A stretch of DNA of 64,000 nucleotides from Penaeus vannamei (taxonomy: Eukaryota; Arthropoda; Malacostraca; Decapoda; Penaeidae): assembly GCF_042767895.1 (NCBI RefSeq), contig NC_091565.1, forward strand, positions 24,032,955 to 24,096,954, written 5' to 3'. Positions 59,201-64,000 of this stretch are shown here, in pieces (position 1 is the stretch's first letter; each line of letters begins with the position of its first letter). The position numbers were made by a program, and so were the translations under genes. Below the pieces are notes generated by a model, which ran no database searches, was not told the origin of the DNA, and was given only the letters and a program-made list of their open reading frames with translations.

Positions 59201-59601
59201 AGTTTGTAAACAGCATTTAGTGCTGGAATGAGAGTTTGTAAACAGCATTTAGTGCTAGAATGAGAGTTTGTAAATAGCATTTAGTGCTGGAATGAGAGTT
59301 TGTAAACAGCATTTAGTGCTGGAATGAGAGTTTGTAAATAGCATTTAGTGCTGGAATGAGAGTTTGTAAACAGCATTTAGTGCTAGAATGAGATTTTGTA
59401 AATAGCATTTAGTGCTGGAATGAGAGTTTGTAAATAGCATTAAGTGCTGGAATGAGAGTTTGTAAATAGCATTTAGTGCTGGAATGAGAGTTTGTAAATA
59501 TCATTTAGTGCTGGAATGAGAGTTTATAAATAGCATTTAGTGCTGGAATGAGAGTTTATAAATAGCATTTAGTGCTGGAATGAGTTTGTAAATAGCATTT
59601 A
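44211..59601. repeat. 32-bp satellite array, about 480 units
   Basis: Head-to-tail units of 32 bp made of GTTTGTAAACAGCATTTAG followed by TGCTGGAATGAGA. Frequent variants are 30-bp units lacking GA, AATAGC for AACAGC, TTAATGCT for TTAGTGCT, GTGGTGG for GTGCTGG, and AATGAGTG at the left edge. The middle (about 45.3-46.6 kb) is almost uniform; the edges, especially 51.9-59.6 kb, are diverse. Each typical unit holds TGTAAACA and the inverted repeat CAGCA...TGCTG. The array runs into an assembly gap, so its length is a minimum. The short open frames on its minus strand are artefacts of the period. Confidence 0.98.
56281..57240. repeat. 480-bp (15-unit) perfect tandem duplication inside the satellite
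   Basis: Bases from about 56281 to 56760 repeat at 56761-57240 with the same order of variant units. These include the rare TGCTTGAATGAG, GTAAAAAGC and GTGCTTGTAAACATC forms at 480-base spacing. The identity starts to fail in the unit beyond 57280. Confidence 0.85.
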
Positions 59602-60101
59602 NNNNNNNNNNNNNNNNNNNNNNNNNNNNNNNNNNNNNNNNNNNNNNNNNNNNNNNNNNNNNNNNNNNNNNNNNNNNNNNNNNNNNNNNNNNNNNNNNNN
59701 NNNNNNNNNNNNNNNNNNNNNNNNNNNNNNNNNNNNNNNNNNNNNNNNNNNNNNNNNNNNNNNNNNNNNNNNNNNNNNNNNNNNNNNNNNNNNNNNNNNN
59801 NNNNNNNNNNNNNNNNNNNNNNNNNNNNNNNNNNNNNNNNNNNNNNNNNNNNNNNNNNNNNNNNNNNNNNNNNNNNNNNNNNNNNNNNNNNNNNNNNNNN
59901 NNNNNNNNNNNNNNNNNNNNNNNNNNNNNNNNNNNNNNNNNNNNNNNNNNNNNNNNNNNNNNNNNNNNNNNNNNNNNNNNNNNNNNNNNNNNNNNNNNNN
60001 NNNNNNNNNNNNNNNNNNNNNNNNNNNNNNNNNNNNNNNNNNNNNNNNNNNNNNNNNNNNNNNNNNNNNNNNNNNNNNNNNNNNNNNNNNNNNNNNNNNN
60101 N
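59602..60101. other. Assembly gap, 500 N, at the satellite edge
   Basis: Exactly 500 N. The left flank is still inside the 32-bp satellite and the right flank is not satellite. The array end and its true length are therefore unknown. Confidence 0.99.
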
Positions 60102-60504
60102 TCATGGCAGGATAGAGTGCACACAAACTAGATGCATCAAGAAAGGCACAAAACCCGCTGTGCTGACGAGGGTAGGCCACCGCCGCTCTTCTGTTCATGG
60201 TATATCTTGTTCATCCTAATTATACTACAATTGTCTCTGTATACAATGCTGACTGTGACACAGTTAGTATGCTGATTCAGTGGGAATGTTACGAGATCGA
60301 CCAGAATTGTGTAACGCTCTCGCCTGCAAGGAATATGTGGTGGAGGTTTTGTTTCCTCGGTGGGGGTTGGGGGCGGTAGCCTAACCTGGGGGGATCACAG
60401 GGGGTACAGCCCCCTGCAATGAAAAGTCGTGTGAATATCCATGGTTATTTTCATAGTGTATTATATTATCAGTATCATTTAACCCCGCATTTTCCCTGGA
60501 ACCT
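60102..60504. other. No gene recognised
   Basis: First 400 bases of contig 4. There is a G-rich stretch at 60360-60410 and short open frames without signatures. It does not contain the 32-bp unit. Confidence 0.4.
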
Positions 60505-60665
60505 TTCATGCTCTCCCCTGATATCGGGGCCAGGTTTGCCACTAACAGGGGGGTTTCCGCGCAAAAAAAAACTACTTATTTGCATTGAATAGAGTGAGAG
60601 GAATCCAACGATACCCAAATCATCGATATCGGAGCGGCGGAGGTAATATAGAAAATTACCGTTTT
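60505..60665 (+). repeat. Dispersed 160-bp repeat, copy 3
   Basis: Homologous to 32278-32440. Blocks ATATCGGGGCCA, GGGGTTTCCGCGCAA, TATTTGCATTGAATAGAGTG, AGAGGAATCCAACGATACC and TAATATAGAAAATTACC are shared, with more change between blocks. On the minus strand it reads as part of an open frame (DDLGIVGFLSLYSMQ) that also reads through copy 1. I think this is a property of the repeat, not a gene. Confidence 0.75.
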
Positions 60666-61079
60666 CTTTTCTTGTAATTAAAATATGGGTGTCAACATTA
60701 AAGCCACTGCGGCTGATTTGGAGTACTGTGGACCTCTGTATAGTAATTTTTCTTACTTCCATGATATCAAGATCGCTTAAATTCATGACGTAATTAGGTA
60801 TGTAAAACTCACACACTCAAGAAGCTTGATGAAATTTCCATCGGTTCTCTTGACAAGTGCCTTAGCAGGCGATGTGCAAGAGACACACACAAATAATTTT
60901 TTCTCACCGGAAACCATCTCTTTGGACGTAAACAAATCGTTTAAGAAGACTTAGAGATAAGTGAGGAATTAAAAATCGATAAGCTGATCAATGTAGCCCA
61001 TAAAATCCTTTGACTATTTCTATTTGTCTCTTTTTCAAAGTCTAAAGTAGGTGGAATTAACTATTTTCATAATAAATTT

Positions 61080-61209
61080 CGCTTTTATAGTCCCTGCAGG
61101 AAGGGATTTCTGGTCGAAAAGTATTATAGGAACCCCCGGGCGCAGGCGCACCGTCCCGTCCACCGGCTGGTTGTTCTCATCTCTCGTCAACGGAAGACGC
61201 ACATCCAAA
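61080..61209 (+). promoter_or_regulatory. CpG-rich promoter-like region with NRF-1-like site
   Basis: A locally GC-rich stretch in AT-rich surroundings. It has GCGCAGGCGC at 61140-61149, one mismatch from the NRF-1 core GCGCATGCGC, and leads into a good start context CCAAAATGA. NRF-1-type sites are common upstream of nuclear genes for mitochondrial proteins (general knowledge; the link here is inference). On the opposite strand CTATAAAAG at 61082-61090 could serve as a TATA box. Confidence 0.35.
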
Positions 61210-61249
61210 ATGAGCAAGCTCATTGCCAGAATCCCAGCCATGGCCAAAG
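61210..61249 (+). CDS. Candidate first coding exon, MSKLIARIPAMAK
   Basis: ATG in the arthropod-like context CAAAATG, 13 codons plus one base, then a strong donor AAAG|GTAAGG. The peptide is basic and amphipathic. With the NRF-1-like site it would fit a small mitochondrial protein; the start resembles that of ATP synthase subunit g in some arthropods, but 13 residues cannot establish this. No second exon was found in the following 2.7 kb. The overlapping minus-strand frame is the alternative. Confidence 0.3.
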
Positions 61250-61914
61250 GTAAGGATTCCCTTAAACTAAGTATGGATAAATAAAACACATAATGGCAGT
61301 GCTGTATGATAGACAGTTATTGTCGAAACTCATAGCAATCAAACGATTTGCATGCTCGGTTTCCTCAGTCCATGTAGTCAGTTGTATCATCATAGTCACT
61401 TTTTGGTAAAATTTCAGATTCTGCCAGCCTCCTCCTTTCGAAACGATTGTTTTTGGAATGGATAATTCCTTCGCTGTTTAGCACTGTAATGCTGTTGTTC
61501 TCCGACGAATCTGAATGCTTGAGCAGTGACGTAACTTGTACTTCCCGACGTCAGAGTTGCTTAAGGGGACCGTCCCTGAGAGAGGGGGGGGAAGGGGGTT
61601 AAATTGAGTTAGATAGCATATAGTATAGGTACATGGATGAGGAAACTACCAAACGAGTATATTTTGTGAAATATATCTAAAAAAAAAAATGTATGTTTTG
61701 TGTCCTTTTACACACGAAATATAATACAATACAAAAGCAATAAATCCTGATTACACAAAAATATCCAATATCCTGAGCATGCGGCGCCTATGTCTGCTGC
61801 GTAGGAATGCCCAGGAGCCTGAAGAGCGAGGTACATTTTCGTCATTTGTAGGTGAATAAGAGCCCGCTGTAGCTTAACCTATGATATATCCTACTATTTC
61901 TTCCGCTCTATAAG

Positions 61915-62106
61915 ATGGCGGTGTCCATTTCCCTCTATCACCGCGCGTCACACAAATGGATAACCTCATTTCTTCATAATTTTCAATTTTATGTAAAACT
62001 TGCGGCGCTGCTCACATCGGGCAGGAATGCGCTGCGCCGCATGGACATGGCGTCCTCCATGGAGCTGCTGCTGTGCGCAAATCGAGTCAAATCACACTCC
62101 CAAAAG
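61915..62106 (+). CDS. Candidate first exon of an unidentified gene
   Basis: The start lies in AAGATGGCGG (61912-61921), a YY1-type motif often found at translation starts, preceded by CTTCCGCTCTATAAG. The 64 codons include LAALLTSGRNALRRMDMASS and ELLLCANRVKSHSQK, then donor AAAAG|GTTAGT in phase 0. A competing minus-strand reading (MEDAMSMRRSAFLPD before GTGAGC) uses the same GC-rich segment. The product is not recognised. Confidence 0.25.
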
Positions 62107-62437
62107 GTTAGTGGGCAATACTAATTTAGGCTTCTGCACTACATATACCGAGGAAAGTATAATACTGTTATTGACTAGTGTTCGTACATGTCAGTGAAGT
62201 TCATAAAAATGTGGGGAGCGCAAAGGTTGTGCTTTAATTGAAATTCAAAAGTTGGCTCTCTAAGAGAAAAAACGGAATAATTTGTTTCACTATGCCATTA
62301 GTTACAAGGAAAATTTTACCTTTATTGGACATAATAAACGAAATTAAGAAATTTTTCTATATTTTTAAAATAGCCACTCAATATCAGTAGATGTAAAAAG
62401 TAAGTGCGCAAAACGATCAGCTTTTCTTAACCAATAG

Positions 62438-62450
62438 CCACCAGGGGGCG
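62438..62450 (+). promoter_or_regulatory. CTCF-like motif 1
   Basis: CCACCAGGGGGCG fits the CTCF core CCASYAGRKGGC at every position. Confidence 0.5.
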
Positions 62451-62491
62451 AATGTGTCGCGCGGGAGTCTTAAACCGCCGTAAAATAATGG

Positions 62492-62503
62492 CCGGCAGGG
62501 GGA
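62492..62503 (+). promoter_or_regulatory. CTCF-like motif 2
   Basis: CCGGCAGGGGGA, a weaker match, lies 54 bases after the first motif in the same orientation. Both are followed by a GCGGGA-containing stretch, so the pair looks like an old direct duplication. Confidence 0.35.
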
Positions 62504-62940
62504 ATAAGTGTCCCGCGGGAATTTGAAGTTACAAGGTAATGCGACATGCGCGGGACATTTTTGTTTCTATTATGCACGATCGCAGCGATGGGCTTCCTAT
62601 TAAACAAACATAGAATACTATATGCGCGATAGGTAAGTTTCACTACTGTCCATAGAAGGAAAGTTCCGCCCTTTGGTTAAAATATAAATCTGCGTAATTA
62701 GTCTTCCTGTACTTTTGATCATATATTTACATATATTTTTGTTAACACGCACTTTAATGCGCGTTTTAACATACTGTGCATTGTATGGGTAAGTTGAGCA
62801 TCGTCCAATAAGCGTAACAGACTAGCCTTAATACAGAAAATGGAAGCCACAGCAAACATTTGACCGGATACTTAAATGTTCGAGAGGGCTGTCAGGTAAG
62901 TTGTTAAATAAAGACTATGCTGAATGTTTTGGGGTAGTTG
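62504..62940. other. No gene recognised; possible non-coding exon end
   Basis: AT-rich sequence with a good donor (CTGTCAG|GTAAGT, at 62895/62896). The short reading frame before it, starting ATG at about 62840, stops after seven codons. A spliced 5' leader is possible but unsupported. Confidence 0.3.
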
Positions 62941-64000
62941 AGAGAGTGAGTGAGTGAGTGAGTGAGTGACTGTGTGAGTGAGTGAGTGGCTGTGTGAGTG
63001 AGTGAGTGGCTGTGTGAGTGAGTGAGTGGCTGTGTGAGTGAGTGAGTGGCTGTGTGAGTGAGTGAGTGAGTGGCTGTGTGAGTGAGTGAGTGAGTGGCTG
63101 TGTGAGTGAGTGAGTGAGTGGCTGTGTGAGTGAGTGAGTGAGTGAGTGGCTGTGTGAGTGAGTGAGTGAGTGAGTGGCTGTGTGAGTGAGTGAGTGAGTG
63201 AGTGGCTGTGTGAGTGAGTGAGTGAGTGAGTGGCTGTGTGAGTGAGTGAGTGAGTGAGTGGCTGTGTGAGTGAGTGAGTGAGTGAGTGGCTGTGTGAGTG
63301 AGTGAGTGAGTGAGTGGCTGTGTGAGTGAGTGAGTGAGTGAGTGGCTGTGTGAGTGAGTGAGTGAGTGAGTGGCTGTGTGAGTGAGTGAGTGAGTGAGTG
63401 GCTGTGTGAGTGAGTGAGTGAGTGAGTGGCTGTGTGAGTGAGTGAGTGAGTGAGTGGCTGTGTGAGTGAGTGAGTGAGTGAGTGGCTGTGTGAGTGAGTG
63501 GCTGTGTGAGTGAGTGAGTGAGTGAGTGGCTGTGTGAGTGAGTGAGTGAGTGAGTGGCTGTGTGAGTGAGTGAGTGAGTGAGTGGCTGTGTGAGTGAGTG
63601 AGTGAGTGGCTGTGTGAGTGAGTGAGTGAGTGGCTGTGTGAGTGAGTGAGTGAGTGGCTGTGTGAGTGAGTGGCTGTGTGAGTGAGTGGCTGTGTGAGTG
63701 AGTGGCTGTGTGAGTGAGTGGCTGTGTGAGTGAGTGGCTGTGTGAGTGAGTGAGTGTGCGACTGTGTGAGTGAGTGAGTGTGCGACTGTGTGAGTGAGTG
63801 AGTGTGCGACTGTGTGAGTGAGTGAGTGTGCGACTGTGTGAGTGAGTGAGTGTGCGACTGTGTGAGTGAGTGAGTGTGCGACTGTGTGAGTGAGTGAGTG
63901 TGTGACTGTGTGAATGAGTGAGTGTGTGAATGAGTGAGTGTGTGACTGTGTGAATGAGTGAGTGTGTGACTGTGAATGAGTGAGTGTGTGACTGTGTGAA
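62941..64000. repeat. Compound (GTGA)n microsatellite with GGCTGTGT spacers
   Basis: GTGA/GAGT runs punctuated by GGCTGTGT. The higher-order period is 20 bp at first, 24 from about 63060, 28 for most of 63120-63600, then 24 and 16 to about 63740. After that it is 24 with a GTGCGACTGTGT spacer, decaying to GTGTGACTGTGTGAATGAGT. It continues past the window end. Confidence 0.97.

Noticed and set aside
44211..59601. Regular short repeats resembling a CRISPR array
   Set aside because: Units are contiguous 32-bp copies with no unique spacers, in a eukaryotic context.
60475..60816. A 113-codon minus-strand frame as a gene
   Set aside because: Much of it lies in the dispersed repeat, whose other copies give the same peptide followed by stops.
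62941..64000. Telomere-like repeat
   Set aside because: The unit is GTGA with GGCTGTGT spacers, not TTAGG or TTAGGG.
1..64000. tRNA and rRNA genes
   Set aside because: Reading by eye I found no cloverleaf with A and B boxes and no ribosomal RNA core. A covariance-model scan could not be run and might find diverged cases.

Overview
This is a window of animal nuclear genome. It has spliced genes with GT-AG introns, abundant decayed non-LTR retrotransposons, a 15-kb satellite and long microsatellites. The style suggests an arthropod, perhaps a decapod crustacean; that is an inference from repeat character and protein similarity, not a demonstrated assignment. Three runs of exactly 500 N (15607-16106, 34755-35254, 59602-60101) divide it into four contigs: 1-15606, 16107-34754, 35255-59601 and 60102-64000. 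Equal gap lengths are placeholders left by a scaffolder.

The largest structure is an inverted duplication. Bases 1-15606 are the reverse complement of about 17670-33258, colinear along their whole length, with only four indels that I could trace (3, 7, 9 and 2 bp) plus scattered substitutions. Contig 1 stops inside an exon and meets contig 2 in inverted orientation across a gap, so two allelic contigs placed side by side (haplotypic false duplication) is the simplest reading. A recent real palindrome is not excluded.

The recognisable gene in contig 2 is the 3' part of replication factor C subunit 1 (RFC1), plus strand, seven coding exons at 16184-21097 totalling 369 codons with every splice phase compatible. 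Its last three exons recur on the minus strand of contig 1. The long intron before the sixth exon carries a decayed retrotransposon. A tentative second gene follows RFC1 (21316-22273).

Most of 22.3-43.0 kb (and the mirror image at 0-11 kb) is one family of non-LTR retrotransposon of the I/Jockey group. It has ORF1 with three CCHC knuckles, then endonuclease, reverse transcriptase and RNase H. One near full-length dead copy (24351-30690) is surrounded by internally deleted, nested and 5'-UTR-duplicated derivatives. Other fragments are the C-terminus of a second reverse transcriptase (33169-33835) and a Penelope-like 3' fragment with a candidate target-site duplication.

Two minus-strand exons at 43395-43807 encode the C-terminus of an ARV1-like membrane protein. 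Directly beyond, 44211-59601 is a 32-bp satellite of roughly 480 units; most units carry a forkhead-type TGTAAACA site and a dyad. Contig 4 holds a dispersed repeat also seen twice in the duplicated arms, a CpG-rich promoter-like region with a short first coding exon (61210-61249), a second candidate exon (61915-62106), two CTCF-like motifs and a compound GTGA microsatellite that runs off the window end.
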